Origin: Kordiimonadaceae bacterium
GTDB lineage: Bacteria > Pseudomonadota > Alphaproteobacteria > Sphingomonadales > Kordiimonadaceae
NCBI GenBank assembly: GCA_016763495.1
Contig: JAESTR010000192.1
Coordinates: forward strand, 1-8,630
DNA length: 8,630 bases
Direction of reading: 5' to 3'
Shown here in pieces: positions 1 through 7,049 of the stretch. Each line of letters opens with the position of its first letter. Position 1 is the first letter of the stretch. Below the pieces are notes generated by a model. It did no database searches. It was not told where the DNA came from and was given only the letters and a program-made list of their open reading frames with translations. A program made the translations under genes and the position numbers.

Positions 1-516
1 AATAATGGGGTTATGCCAAATGCTGGATAAAATGCGGCCGGCAACAGACCCTTCAGATGATTTTCCCTGTGCCGTTTCAACAATGACTGTTGTAATGGGT
101 AACAGGGTTAAAGAATGAAAACTGAGCAAAATCAGAAGCAACCGCACGCCTTCTTCGCCGTAAACACCTTCAATGATTGGAATACCCAAAAAAGCACCGT
201 TGGCAAAACAGGTGGAAAGCGCAAAAATACCGCCTTCTGCTTGATTAAGCCCGAACAAGCGACGAGAAGAAAAATAGGTGGCGCCATAAACTAGGTACAG
301 TGCCCCATAATATGAGCCAACGAGCAAAAGCTCATTCGCATCAGGTAAATCGTTAGGTGCGAGAGACCGCAGCATGAGTGCAGGGATAGCCACATACCAA
401 ACAAAAGTGATCAAAACACCGGATGCGTTTTCGGGGAATAATTCGGTTTTACCCAACCCGTACCCAAGCATCATGATAAGGAAAACGGGCGCGATAATTG
501 TTAAAATTTCAGCCAT
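1..516 (-). CDS. AEC-family (auxin efflux carrier) transporter, partial
   Basis: The reverse complement gives an open frame of 172 codons from the ATG at 516-514 that continues past the left edge, so the C-terminal part is missing. The protein is strongly hydrophobic, with likely membrane segments near residues 3-22, 32-50, 62-82, 95-115 and 124-146. Features typical of AEC permeases are visible: an N-terminal helix ending in GYGLGK, YVAIPALML around residues 41-49, and CFANGAFLGIPI around 103-114, which resembles the conserved N/GFLGLP region. AEC proteins are inner-membrane carriers, usually for organic anions such as malate or malonate, or for amino-acid-like metabolites; the substrate cannot be told here. 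The start is supported by AAGGA nine bases upstream (about 526-530 on the plus strand). The gene is divergent from the TonB receptor and shares its 244-bp upstream region. Family call is fairly secure; function in detail is not. Confidence 0.85.
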   Translation of the reverse strand, partial: MAEILTIIAPVFLIMMLGYGLGKTELFPENASGVLITFVWYVAIPALMLRSLAPNDLPDANELLLVGSYYGALYLVYGATYFSSRRLFGLNQAEGGIFALSTCFANGAFLGIPIIEGVYGEEGVRLLLILLSFHSLTLLPITTVIVETAQGKSSEGSVAGRILSSIWHNPII

Positions 517-723
517 ACTGCGTTATCCTTAAGCCCAAATAATACAGGCAAGGCTTGACCAAGCGCTGAACAAGTTATCGGTGAATAGAATGACATTAGC
601 AGCCACACACTTGGAATAGAAGCCGTTAAGACAAACAGCGAATAGCTATGCGTCAAAACAGCCGAATTGGGGCTGCTTCGCCATTTGATATTGACTCGCA
701 TTATTATAAACTATATCTCGTTC

Positions 724-740
724 TTGAGAATAATTCTTAA
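724..740. promoter_or_regulatory. Fur/Irr-like iron-regulator operator candidate
   Basis: TTGAGAATAATTCTTAA is a near-perfect 17-bp dyad: only one pair of positions and the central base break the symmetry. It matches the 7-1-7 Fur pattern TGATAATnATTATCA at 11 of 14 informative bases. It also matches the TTnAGAA-N3-TTCTnAA shape of the alphaproteobacterial Irr (ICE) box. It ends 20 bases before the receptor start, between a possible -35 (TTGACT, 691-696) with a poorly spaced -10 (TATATC, 712-717) and the ribosome binding site (about 747-755). A repressor bound here would block transcription initiation or early elongation. An iron-responsive role is inferred from the motif plus the receptor gene; Fur and Irr cannot be told apart by eye. 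Confidence 0.5.
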
Positions 741-760
741 CAATCAGGAAGGAGACGCTC

Positions 761-2932
761 ATGTCTAAAATAAAATATACGAATAAAAAATTGAGCTTAT
801 TTTCTACAACATTTTTAATAAGCGCACTTTGGCCATTTGCTACTACCGCGTATGCTGAGACGGCTAACATTGACGATAGTAATATTGACGAAATTATCGT
901 TATCCAAGCTACGCGGCGAAACATCCCAGTTGAATCTCTGCCCAACACCATTCGGCTGATTGAAAAAGATGCAATAGAAGAGCAGTTTGTTTTCTCGACA
1001 AGCCTTGTAGACATCATCAGCCAGACAGTTGCCTCCTTCTCCCCTAGTCGCCAAAAATTGTCTGGTGCAGGAGAAAGTTTCAGGGGTCGATCTCCTCTCT
1101 ACTTAATCGACGGTGTACCCCAATCAAACCCGTTGCGTAACGGCTCGCGTGATGGTTTCACCCTAGATGCCGCGGTTGTTGAACGTATTGAAATACTATT
1201 CGGTGCAAACGCCATACAAGGCGTCGGCGCAACAGGCGGCGTGATAAATTATGTAACACTGGCACCAACAGATGAAGATGACTGGCAATTCCGGACTGAA
1301 GCGCAAATAAATGTAACTGATTCAATTGATGGTGACGGCACAGGGTACCGCGGGTCGGCCACCATCCTGCGGGACTTTGGTGCAATTGACCTTGTCGCCA
1401 GTGTGGCGCTGGAATCACGCAATGCTTACTATGATGCCAAAGGACGACGTATCGGCATTGATAATGTTCAAGGCGACATTCAAGATAGCTTCTCCGTCAA
1501 TTATTTCCTTAAAGCTGGATGGGATATTGATGAAGATACACGGTTCCAGCTGTCGGCAAATATTTTCGAATTGAAGGGGGATGGCGATTATATCCAAGTG
1601 GCCGGAGACCGCGATGCAGGCATCCCAACATCTTCTATTCGCGCGGACCAAGAAGGCTTTGCACCAGTAAACACTGCGAATACATTTTCAGCTATATTCA
1701 CCAAAAACAATCTATTTGGTGGAGACCTTACTATCCAAGGCTTTTACCGCAAATTCGAAGCTATTTATGGCGGTGGTAGATTTGGTGGTTTCTTTAATAC
1801 TGGCGCCGAAGCAGCCGGAGAAGAAACCTTCGACCAGTCAGCAAATAACTCTAATAAAACAGGTGCTAAATTAACTTACAGCCACGGAAATTTACCAATT
1901 GATGGCCTTACAGTAACGGGCGGTGTTGATTGGCTTCATGACAAAACCTTCCAAGCTCTTGTACAAACAGGGAGACTATGGGTGCCTGAGGTCGAGTTTG
2001 ACTCAATCGCCCCGTTTTTGCAATTTGATCAACAGTTTCTTGATGACCGGGCATTAATCTCATTTGGATTACGCCACGAAAGTGCAACGCTGAAGATTGA
2101 TGATTATCAAACAATCTTCTTTTACGGTGCGACTGAAGTAGGTGGTGGCGAGCCTAATTTCTCCGAAACACTTTTTAATATCGGCGGAAGTTTCGAAATA
2201 CTCGATGGTGTAAAACTATATTCATCTTATGCACAAGGGTTCACCATGCCAGATGTGGGGCGGGTACTGCGAGCAGTGACTACACCTGGCCTAGATATCG
2301 CCTCGCTGCTTAACATCGAACCCATCATTGCCGATAACATTGAAATCGGGTTCTCGTTTGAGAAAGGCGGTTTCACGTCAAATGCCGCTTACTTCTGGTC
2401 TGAGTCCGAGTTTGGCCAGCGCCTAGCGTCCAATTCACAAAATATCTTTGAAGTGGTACGTGAGCCGACAGAAATAAACGGTTTTGAAATTTCCGCCGAA
2501 TATACGTTTGAAGCTCCTGTAACAATTGGGGCAACCTACGCCAACATTGAAGGAAAATCAGACCAAGATGCAGACGGCGTAATTGATGAAGACATCGGCG
2601 CAATTAGTATCAGCCCAGACAGATTGAACCTATATATTACTGCCCAACCAACTGATGCTATTTCAATTCGCGCACAGTTAACCACGCTATTTGACCGTAC
2701 TTTCAACGACACAACAACCGATACTGACTTTGACGGCTATTCGTTGCTAGATCTCAGCATCGGCTATCAGTTTGAGGATATTGGGCGGTTTAACCTTGGC
2801 GTGCAAAACGCCCTGAACAAGGACTATATAACCTACTTTAGCCAATCGGTGGATTATGCTGCATCACGAGGAGACCGTTTCTTCTCAGGGCGGGGCCGCA
2901 CAATAAGCCTAAGATGGTCTGCGGAATTCTAA
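761..2932 (+). CDS. TonB-dependent outer-membrane receptor, siderophore type
   Basis: Complete 723-residue protein. Residues 1-32 are a classic Sec signal peptide (Lys-rich start, hydrophobic core, TTAYA cut before Glu33). A TonB-box-like segment DEIIVIQAT lies at 43-51, followed by the plug domain (about 52-170) with FRGR at 107-110, YLIDGVPQ at 114-121, VERIEILFGAN at 140-150 and GATGGVINYVT at 156-166. The rest is a 22-strand-type barrel ending in aromatic Phe723, as expected for BAM recognition. An acidic DxDxDG loop (residues 601-611) precedes ISPDRLNLY, and FSGRGRT near the C-terminus is common in ferric-siderophore receptors. The protein would bind a ligand at the cell surface and import it using TonB-ExbBD energy. 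Start choice is supported by GGAAGGAG (747-754) six bases before the ATG. No siderophore synthesis, ABC transporter or FecIR-type genes sit beside it, so the ligand is unknown. It is convergent with argG through a shared terminator. Confidence 0.93.
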   Translation: MSKIKYTNKKLSLFSTTFLISALWPFATTAYAETANIDDSNIDEIIVIQATRRNIPVESLPNTIRLIEKDAIEEQFVFSTSLVDIISQTVASFSPSRQKLSGAGESFRGRSPLYLIDGVPQSNPLRNGSRDGFTLDAAVVERIEILFGANAIQGVGATGGVINYVTLAPTDEDDWQFRTEAQINVTDSIDGDGTGYRGSATILRDFGAIDLVASVALESRNAYYDAKGRRIGIDNVQGDIQDSFSVNYFLKAGWDIDEDTRFQLSANIFELKGDGDYIQVAGDRDAGIPTSSIRADQEGFAPVNTANTFSAIFTKNNLFGGDLTIQGFYRKFEAIYGGGRFGGFFNTGAEAAGEETFDQSANNSNKTGAKLTYSHGNLPIDGLTVTGGVDWLHDKTFQALVQTGRLWVPEVEFDSIAPFLQFDQQFLDDRALISFGLRHESATLKIDDYQTIFFYGATEVGGGEPNFSETLFNIGGSFEILDGVKLYSSYAQGFTMPDVGRVLRAVTTPGLDIASLLNIEPIIADNIEIGFSFEKGGFTSNAAYFWSESEFGQRLASNSQNIFEVVREPTEINGFEISAEYTFEAPVTIGATYANIEGKSDQDADGVIDEDIGAISISPDRLNLYITAQPTDAISIRAQLTTLFDRTFNDTTTDTDFDGYSLLDLSIGYQFEDIGRFNLGVQNALNKDYITYFSQSVDYAASRGDRFFSGRGRTISLRWSAEF

Positions 2933-2958
2933 ACCCTTTTTAAGCACACTATAGAACC

Positions 2959-2999
2959 AAAAAAGCACGGCCCTCACTTGATGAGAGCCGTGCTTTTTT
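2959..2999. terminator. Bidirectional rho-independent terminator between the TonB receptor and argG
   Basis: The arms 2961-2976 and 2982-2997 pair over 16 positions with a single C-A mismatch and a five-base loop (CTTGA). The GC-rich core GCACGGC/GCCGTGC is flanked by A-tract and T-tract on opposite sides, so the hairpin is followed by U residues whichever strand is transcribed. It lies 27 bases after the receptor stop and 19 bases after the argG stop on the other strand, so it probably ends both convergent transcripts. Confidence 0.9.
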
Positions 3000-3017
3000 A
3001 TACATGCCCAAAAGCTA

Positions 3018-4250
3018 TTAGTCGTAGCTTGGTGGCTCACTAATGTTGCCGCGCTGGTTAAGTAGCTGCAAACGAAGGGCATGCAGTTTGATAAAGCCTT
3101 CTGCATCGCGCTGATCGTAAACGCTGTCTTCCTCAAACGTGACATGCTCCATGGAATACAGGCTATTCTGGCTCTTACGGCCAACAGTTTTGACGCTGCC
3201 TTTATACAGCATCATACGCACTGTACCGGCCACAAATTCTTGGCTCTTGTCGATCAGCGCTTGCATCATTTCCCGCTCTGGCGAGAACCAGAAACCATTA
3301 TATAGAATCTCGGCATATTTTGGCATCATCTCGTCCTTGAGATGCATCGCGCCTTTATCAAGCGTGATTTGCTCTATACCGCGGTGCGCCTCAAGCAAAA
3401 TAGTGCCGCCCGGTGTTTCGTAAATTCCACGAGACTTCATGCCGATGAAACGGTTTTCCAAGAGATCAAGACGGCCGATCCCGTGTCTTTTGCCATACTC
3501 ATTAAGCTTGGTTAGCAATGTCGCAGGTGACATGGCTTCACCATTGATGGCAACAGGGTCGCCTTTTTCAAACTCAACCTCAATAAACTCAGGTTCGTCT
3601 GGCGCATTCAGCGGGCTATCCGTACGGCTATAAACATATTCTTCCGCAGCGACCCAAGGATCTTCAAGGGCTTTGCCTTCACTGGACGTATGCAAAAGGT
3701 TGGAGTCGACACTAAAAGGGCTTTCGCCGCGCTTATCAGTTGGAATTGGGATCTGGTATTGTTCGGCAAATTCAATAAGCGCTGTTCTGGAATGTAAGTC
3801 CCACCCACGCCAAGGAGCGATAACCTTGATTTTAGGGTTCAAGGCGTAATAGCCAAGCTCAAACCGGATCTGGTCATTGCCCTTGCCTGTTGCGCCGTGG
3901 CAAACAGCGTCTGCTTCAAATTCTCTAGCAATTTCGATTTGGCGTTTTGCTATTAGAGGCCGCGCGATGGCCGTGCCAAGCAAATACTGGCCTTCGTAAA
4001 GCGTGTTCGCCCGGAACATAGGGAATACATAATCACGCACAAACTCTTCGCGCAGGTCTTCGATGAAGATATTTTTAATGCCAAGCAATTCAGCTTTTCG
4101 TCGTGCCGGCTCCAGCTCTTCACCTTGGCCCAAGTCTGCAGTGAAGGTTATGACTTCACAGTCATAGGTAACCTGCAGCCACTTGAGAATGATTGAAGTG
4201 TCCAACCCGCCTGAATAGGCAAGCACAACTTTGTTAATCTTGTCTGACAT
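3018..4250 (-). CDS. argG: Argininosuccinate synthase
   Basis: Complete 410-residue protein, the normal length for ArgG. It joins citrulline and aspartate using ATP (released as AMP and PPi) to give argininosuccinate, the penultimate step of arginine biosynthesis, in the cytoplasm. The N-terminal PP-loop of the N-type ATP pyrophosphatase fold is visible as AYSGGLDTS (residues 11-19). Further family signatures are [15 protein letters not shown] (about 117-131), APWR, and [16 protein letters not shown] (about 177-193). The ATG at 4250 is preceded by GGAG (plus-strand CTCC at 4258-4261) with seven bases of spacing, which fixes the start. The gene is a single transcription unit: its own sigma-70 promoter lies at 4281-4308 and a strong hairpin follows the stop. 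argH is not adjacent. Nothing looks truncated and all visible signatures are intact. Confidence 0.98.
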   Translation of the reverse strand: MSDKINKVVLAYSGGLDTSIILKWLQVTYDCEVITFTADLGQGEELEPARRKAELLGIKNIFIEDLREEFVRDYVFPMFRANTLYEGQYLLGTAIARPLIAKRQIEIAREFEADAVCHGATGKGNDQIRFELGYYALNPKIKVIAPWRGWDLHSRTALIEFAEQYQIPIPTDKRGESPFSVDSNLLHTSSEGKALEDPWVAAEEYVYSRTDSPLNAPDEPEFIEVEFEKGDPVAINGEAMSPATLLTKLNEYGKRHGIGRLDLLENRFIGMKSRGIYETPGGTILLEAHRGIEQITLDKGAMHLKDEMMPKYAEILYNGFWFSPEREMMQALIDKSQEFVAGTVRMMLYKGSVKTVGRKSQNSLYSMEHVTFEEDSVYDQRDAEGFIKLHALRLQLLNQRGNISEPPSYD

Positions 4251-4280
4251 TCAGAATCTCCACATTAAAATGACGGGCGG

Positions 4281-4308
4281 AGTATAGGTATTGAAGGCCT
4301 GTGGTCAA
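4281..4308 (-). promoter_or_regulatory. Sigma-70-type promoter of argG
   Basis: Read on the minus strand, TTGACC (-35, plus-strand 4303-4308) is followed after 16 bases by TATACT (-10, plus-strand 4281-4286). Each hexamer differs from consensus at one base. Transcription should begin near 4274, leaving a leader of roughly 25 bases that contains the GGAG ribosome binding site. No ARG-box or long leader hairpin is evident between promoter and start codon. Confidence 0.7.
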
Positions 4309-4360
4309 TCCCTTTAGAGAGCTCATTCCCCAAGCTGATAAAACAGAAAATCTAATCTAG

Positions 4361-4379
4361 ACCCCTAACAGGGGTTTTT
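4361..4379 (+). terminator. Small terminator-like hairpin with no obvious gene upstream
   Basis: ACCCCT (4361-4366) pairs perfectly with AGGGGT (4370-4375) around the loop AAC and is followed by four more T residues. The stem is only six pairs. On the plus strand it has the form of a weak intrinsic terminator, but the only DNA upstream is the argG promoter region read antisense. It may end a short antisense transcript, act in supercoil-dependent structure, or be chance. Confidence 0.3.
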
Positions 4380-4561
4380 GGATAAACAGTGCTGCATACC
4401 AACTGTAATCTAAAGGTATTTTTATAGATTTTGATAGCTTTATCCTGTTGGCACTCAAGAAAAACTTTTCATAATTCTTTGCTCAATTAGAATATTACCC
4501 TTACGGGGCACCGACAAATAGAAATCAGTTTTTACAGAATAAATTGAATAAAAAAATATTT

Positions 4562-4604
4562 ATTACAGTAAATAAACACCTTTAAGGTATTTGTTTACTG
4601 TAAT
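4562..4604. repeat. 43-bp imperfect palindrome upstream of the REC-EAL gene
   Basis: The two arms (4562-4582 and 4584-4604) mirror each other around position 4583. 19 of the 21 opposing pairs match, running ATTACAGTAAA-t-AAA-c-ACCTT and its complement. One of the two mismatches would be a U-G wobble in plus-strand RNA. It is AT-rich with no trailing T-tract, so it is not an ordinary terminator. It lies 147 bases before the REC-EAL start codon. It could be an operator for a dimeric or multimeric regulator, a leader RNA hairpin or a cruciform. Its function is unknown. Confidence 0.75.
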
Positions 4605-4616
4605 TACTACCTTAAA
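4581..4616. repeat. Overlapping 9-bp inverted repeat, alternative to the long palindrome
   Basis: TTTAAGGTA at 4581-4589 has an exact inverted copy, TACCTTAAA, at 4608-4616, separated by 18 bases that include the perfect 8-bp palindrome GTAATTAC (4600-4607). The 4581-4589 segment also lies in the centre of the 43-bp palindrome, so an RNA through this region could form one hairpin or the other but not both. The pairing is seen directly; any switching role is inference. Confidence 0.5.
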
Positions 4617-4750
4617 TAGTTATTATTATTTCACCATCTACCCAAATTTACAAATATTAACTTAATTTTTACTTCATATTTCATAGTATAGTGGAATATA
4701 TACATATTTTACGATAATTTGACACTTCACCGCTATAACATGGGTATCCT

Positions 4751-6043
4751 ATGGACCAGTTTCCGGAGAAACACAAAGCACTGATAATTGATGATTCTGC
4801 TTTTCAACGACACATGCTATCGATTGTATGTACTGAGGCTGGGTATTTAACCGTATTAGTCAATGACGGCATTGAAGCGCTAAAGGCCCTTCAAGAAATG
4901 TCCTTCAGTCTTATCATAACTGACCTTGAATTGCCTGAAATGGATGGCCTACAGTTAATCCGTGCAATGGCTGAGCGCAAAATCACCGCAAAAATTGTAT
5001 TGGTTTCAGGACTTTCTGAATCACTTCTGTATGCTGCCAAACAATTAGGCGATCAATTCGGCCTGAATATTGTTGGCACAATCAACAAACCTTATGTACC
5101 TGAAGACTTTCTTGAGCTGCTGCTTGAGGCATCCCTCATCAACCCAGCAGATAACCTCAACCCGCAATATAAAGGCGAATTCCAAGGGCAATTATCCCAT
5201 AAATCAGTGTCTCGTGGCATAGAGGATGGTGCTCTTGTGCCGTACTACCAGCCCAAAGTTTGCCGTAAACGAGAGATACTCATCGGGTTTGAATGTTTGG
5301 CGCGCTGGCGCACCGAAAGAGGTAAAATATTAGGTCCCGCCAGCTTCATACCCACCGCTGAAGACTATAATCTAATGCAGGAATTCACAGACGTTATTAT
5401 ACAACGCGCGTTTGAGGATGTTGTTGACTGGCACAAAAATGGTTTTTTGCTTCCTGTCTCCATCAATATATCAACTGAAAACTTCAAAGACATCACCTTT
5501 CCAGAACGGGTAATCGGGTTTGCTGAGCAATATGGCGTGCAGCCCACATCTGTGATCCTTGAGGTTACCGAATCTAAAGTAATGGAACAGGCCAAAGAGT
5601 GCCTCGAAGTTATGTCACGGCTTAGGCTCAAAGGCTTTGGATTATCGATTGATGATTTTGGTACTGGGTATGCCTCCCTCAAACAATTACAATATCTCCC
5701 GTTCACTGAAATTAAGCTCGACCGAAGCTATGTAGCAGCAGCCATCAGTCACAAACCCTCTCGCACAGTGCTGGAAACAGGTATTCAACTGGCGCAAAAC
5801 CTGTCTTTGAGCTACATCGCAGAAGGTGTTGAGACGCCTGAGCAAGCTGAGCTTCTAATCTCCCTCGGTTGTTCACAACACCAGGGATTTCTGTACGCCA
5901 CCCCTATGCCGAGGGAAGATGTGGTACGCTGGATGAAGGACCATTTTCATGACACCGAGAATGGTAGCGGTGCACTAGAGTCTTTTAATTTTGACATCGC
6001 CAACCCGCAACCAAAACCACGCCGTAAACATAAATACCATTAA
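4751..6043 (+). CDS. REC-EAL response regulator, predicted c-di-GMP phosphodiesterase (RocR-like)
   Basis: 430 residues. The N-terminal receiver domain (about 9-125) keeps every phosphorylation residue: acidic pair D14-D15, phospho-acceptor D58, S86 and K113. The EAL domain (about 150-400) carries the complete metal and substrate set: E181 (motif reads ECL), N239 in SINIS, E271, D301-D302 in DDFGTGYASL, K322 in EIKLD, E358 in AEGVE, and Q378 in QGF. It should therefore hydrolyse c-di-GMP to pGpG in the cytoplasm, with activity set by phosphorylation, as in Pseudomonas RocR, which has the same architecture. There is no DNA-binding domain like that of VieA. The tail (about 418-430) is rich in Lys, Arg and Pro. 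No histidine kinase is adjacent, so the partner is elsewhere. The ATG at 4751 is chosen because the next Met (22) would delete D14-D15; no clear Shine-Dalgarno precedes it. No terminator is visible after the stop. Confidence 0.95.
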   Translation: MDQFPEKHKALIIDDSAFQRHMLSIVCTEAGYLTVLVNDGIEALKALQEMSFSLIITDLELPEMDGLQLIRAMAERKITAKIVLVSGLSESLLYAAKQLGDQFGLNIVGTINKPYVPEDFLELLLEASLINPADNLNPQYKGEFQGQLSHKSVSRGIEDGALVPYYQPKVCRKREILIGFECLARWRTERGKILGPASFIPTAEDYNLMQEFTDVIIQRAFEDVVDWHKNGFLLPVSINISTENFKDITFPERVIGFAEQYGVQPTSVILEVTESKVMEQAKECLEVMSRLRLKGFGLSIDDFGTGYASLKQLQYLPFTEIKLDRSYVAAAISHKPSRTVLETGIQLAQNLSLSYIAEGVETPEQAELLISLGCSQHQGFLYATPMPREDVVRWMKDHFHDTENGSGALESFNFDIANPQPKPRRKHKYH

Positions 6044-6218
6044 GCCTGAGCTTGATAGCTATTACTAACGAATGGATAGCCGCAGCCAAACGCGTCTTAT
6101 TTTCCTGATCTATTTTATTTTTGATGCCCAAAAAAACATTTGCCCCTACCGTACCGTCAGGTCTTAAACGAGGATTCGTGAAAAGATCTGACACTAAAAC
6201 CTCGGAAGGTGGAGACAC

Positions 6219-6980
6219 ATGTTATCTATAGGTGAACTTGCATCCCGCTCAGGCGTAACCGTGCGTGCACTGCGGTATTATGAAAGCAAAGGCTTGATGA
6301 AGCCCTTGCGGTCAGAAGCGGGCCAGCGCGTCTATAAATATCCGGATATCGTGCGTCTGCAGCAAGTACAGCTGTTGAAACGCGCAGGCTTCACCCTCTC
6401 CCAAATTGCGGCCATGATTGGCAATGCGGAAATTGAAGCCAAGAATGTATTGCGCATCCAACAAAAGATGCTGCAACAGCAGCTTAAGCAAACACAATCA
6501 GCCCTTGATGCCATCAATAATGCTATTGAACGGCTCGACGATACGGCAACAGACCTTTTCACGCTTTGCAACACAATCAAAGTAGGAGAGAGCGCCATGA
6601 GCGATGAAGGCTGGAAAAAAGTATGGAACAAATTCTATACAGATGACGAACAAGACCGCTGGGAAAAAGCCCGACTAGCAGTGCCAGAGCATATCCAAAG
6701 AGAATGTGAAAAAAAGTGGCCTGACCTCCTTAGCAGAACAGAGGCTCTGGTAGGGACGGACCCAACAGCACCTGCCGCCTTAGCGTTGGTCAAAGAATGG
6801 GACGCGGTCACTCAGCCCATCTATGACATTGACCCATGCTTAAAAAATAGCGCGGGTCGTCTTTACGATAACATGGACGATTGGCCTGAGGGCGCCCCTG
6901 AGGCACCTTTCTCAAAAGAAGTCTGGGCATTTATACGGGCTGCTGAACGAGCTATAGAAGAAAACACCACAAAAAAATAA
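6219..6980 (+). CDS. MerR-family transcriptional regulator with TipAS-like ligand-binding domain
   Basis: 253 residues. Residues 1-70 form a MerR winged helix-turn-helix: IGELASRSGVTVRALRYYE, then a basic wing ending in YKYPDIVRLQQVQLLKRAGFTLSQI. Residues about 75-118 are a Gln- and Leu-rich helix, the usual antiparallel dimerisation coiled coil. From about 127 the protein is predicted helical with many Trp residues (GWKKVWNKFY, RWEKARL, ALVKEWDAV) and resembles the TipAS drug-recognition domain; the length equals Streptomyces TipAL. Such proteins bend promoter DNA with an overlong spacer to activate genes, often their own, when a ligand binds. The ligand here is unknown, and no efflux or resistance gene is adjacent. 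GGTGGAG (6208-6214) precedes the ATG closely. TTGCCC (6140-6145) and TTAAAC (6164-6169), 18 bp apart, are a weak candidate for its promoter. An internal start at 6597 may yield a separate C-terminal product. The TipAS assignment is less certain than MerR. Confidence 0.88.
   Translation: MLSIGELASRSGVTVRALRYYESKGLMKPLRSEAGQRVYKYPDIVRLQQVQLLKRAGFTLSQIAAMIGNAEIEAKNVLRIQQKMLQQQLKQTQSALDAINNAIERLDDTATDLFTLCNTIKVGESAMSDEGWKKVWNKFYTDDEQDRWEKARLAVPEHIQRECEKKWPDLLSRTEALVGTDPTAPAALALVKEWDAVTQPIYDIDPCLKNSAGRLYDNMDDWPEGAPEAPFSKEVWAFIRAAERAIEENTTKK
6584..6599 (+). promoter_or_regulatory. Internal ribosome binding site and in-frame ATG within the merR/tipA-like gene
   Basis: AGGAG at 6584-6588 lies eight bases before an ATG at 6597-6599 that is in frame and encodes Met127. 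This is at least as good as the signal at the main start. Initiation here would give a 127-residue product beginning MSDEGWKK, which is almost exactly the ligand-binding domain without the DNA-binding and coiled-coil parts. In Streptomyces tipA, a short in-frame product (TipAS) is made from an internal start at the matching domain boundary. The site is seen; its use is inferred. Confidence 0.5.
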
Positions 6981-6985
6981 ACGTG

Positions 6986-7018
6986 AGGCTGCGATAGTGA
7001 TGGCTACTGCAGCCTTTT
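6986..7018 (+). terminator. Rho-independent terminator after the MerR-family gene
   Basis: AGGCTGC (6986-6992) pairs with GCAGCCT (7009-7015); an inner TAG/CTA stretch (6995-6997 with 7004-7006) can extend the stem. The hairpin is followed by TTTT including the last paired base. It starts five bases after the stop codon at 6978-6980, so it should separate this gene from the flagellin transcript. Confidence 0.75.
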
Positions 7019-7049
7019 CCATTATTGTATTACCTACATACTTGGCAGG

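Larger units (their letters stand above)
4251..4750. other. 500-bp AT-rich noncoding region between argG and the REC-EAL gene
   Basis: No convincing gene is present on either strand; stops are frequent in all frames. The first ~60 bases hold the argG leader and promoter. The remainder (about 4380-4730) is conspicuously AT-rich, with A and T runs around 4541-4564 and 4614-4675 that suggest bendable or nucleoid-protein-binding DNA. The hexamer TTACAG or its complement CTGTAA occurs four times (4403-4408, 4532-4537, 4563-4568, 4598-4603). The region contains a terminator-like hairpin (4361-4379) and a long palindrome (4562-4604), described separately. It must also hold the promoter of the REC-EAL gene, but I cannot identify a well-spaced -35/-10 pair. 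Confidence 0.8.

Noticed and set aside
501..701. 66-codon minus-strand open frame upstream of the AEC gene
   Set aside because: It overlaps the AEC start in another frame, resembles no family I know, and the AEC frame has the better ribosome binding site and protein features.
646..1017. Minus-strand open frames antisense to the TonB receptor signal and plug region, including 815-1054
   Set aside because: The plus-strand frame has signal peptide, TonB box and plug motifs; the antisense frames have none and are shadows.
3081..3633. Plus-strand open frames antisense to argG
   Set aside because: ArgG is unambiguous and full length on the minus strand; these are shadows of its codon pattern.
4657..4665. 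Possible CtrA binding site (two TTAA motifs) near the REC-EAL gene
   Set aside because: The motifs are one base apart instead of seven, so they do not fit TTAA-N7-TTAA.
4719..4750. Perfect TTGACA (4719-4724) as the -35 of the REC-EAL promoter
   Set aside because: No -10 exists at 16-18 bp spacing; the only TATCCT is 20 bp away, and a start there would lie inside the gene and remove the receiver's acidic pair.
5985..6218. 77-codon minus-strand open frame between the REC-EAL and MerR genes
   Set aside because: It ends inside the REC-EAL gene on the opposite strand, has no recognisable domain, and its start coincides with the MerR gene's leader; likely chance.
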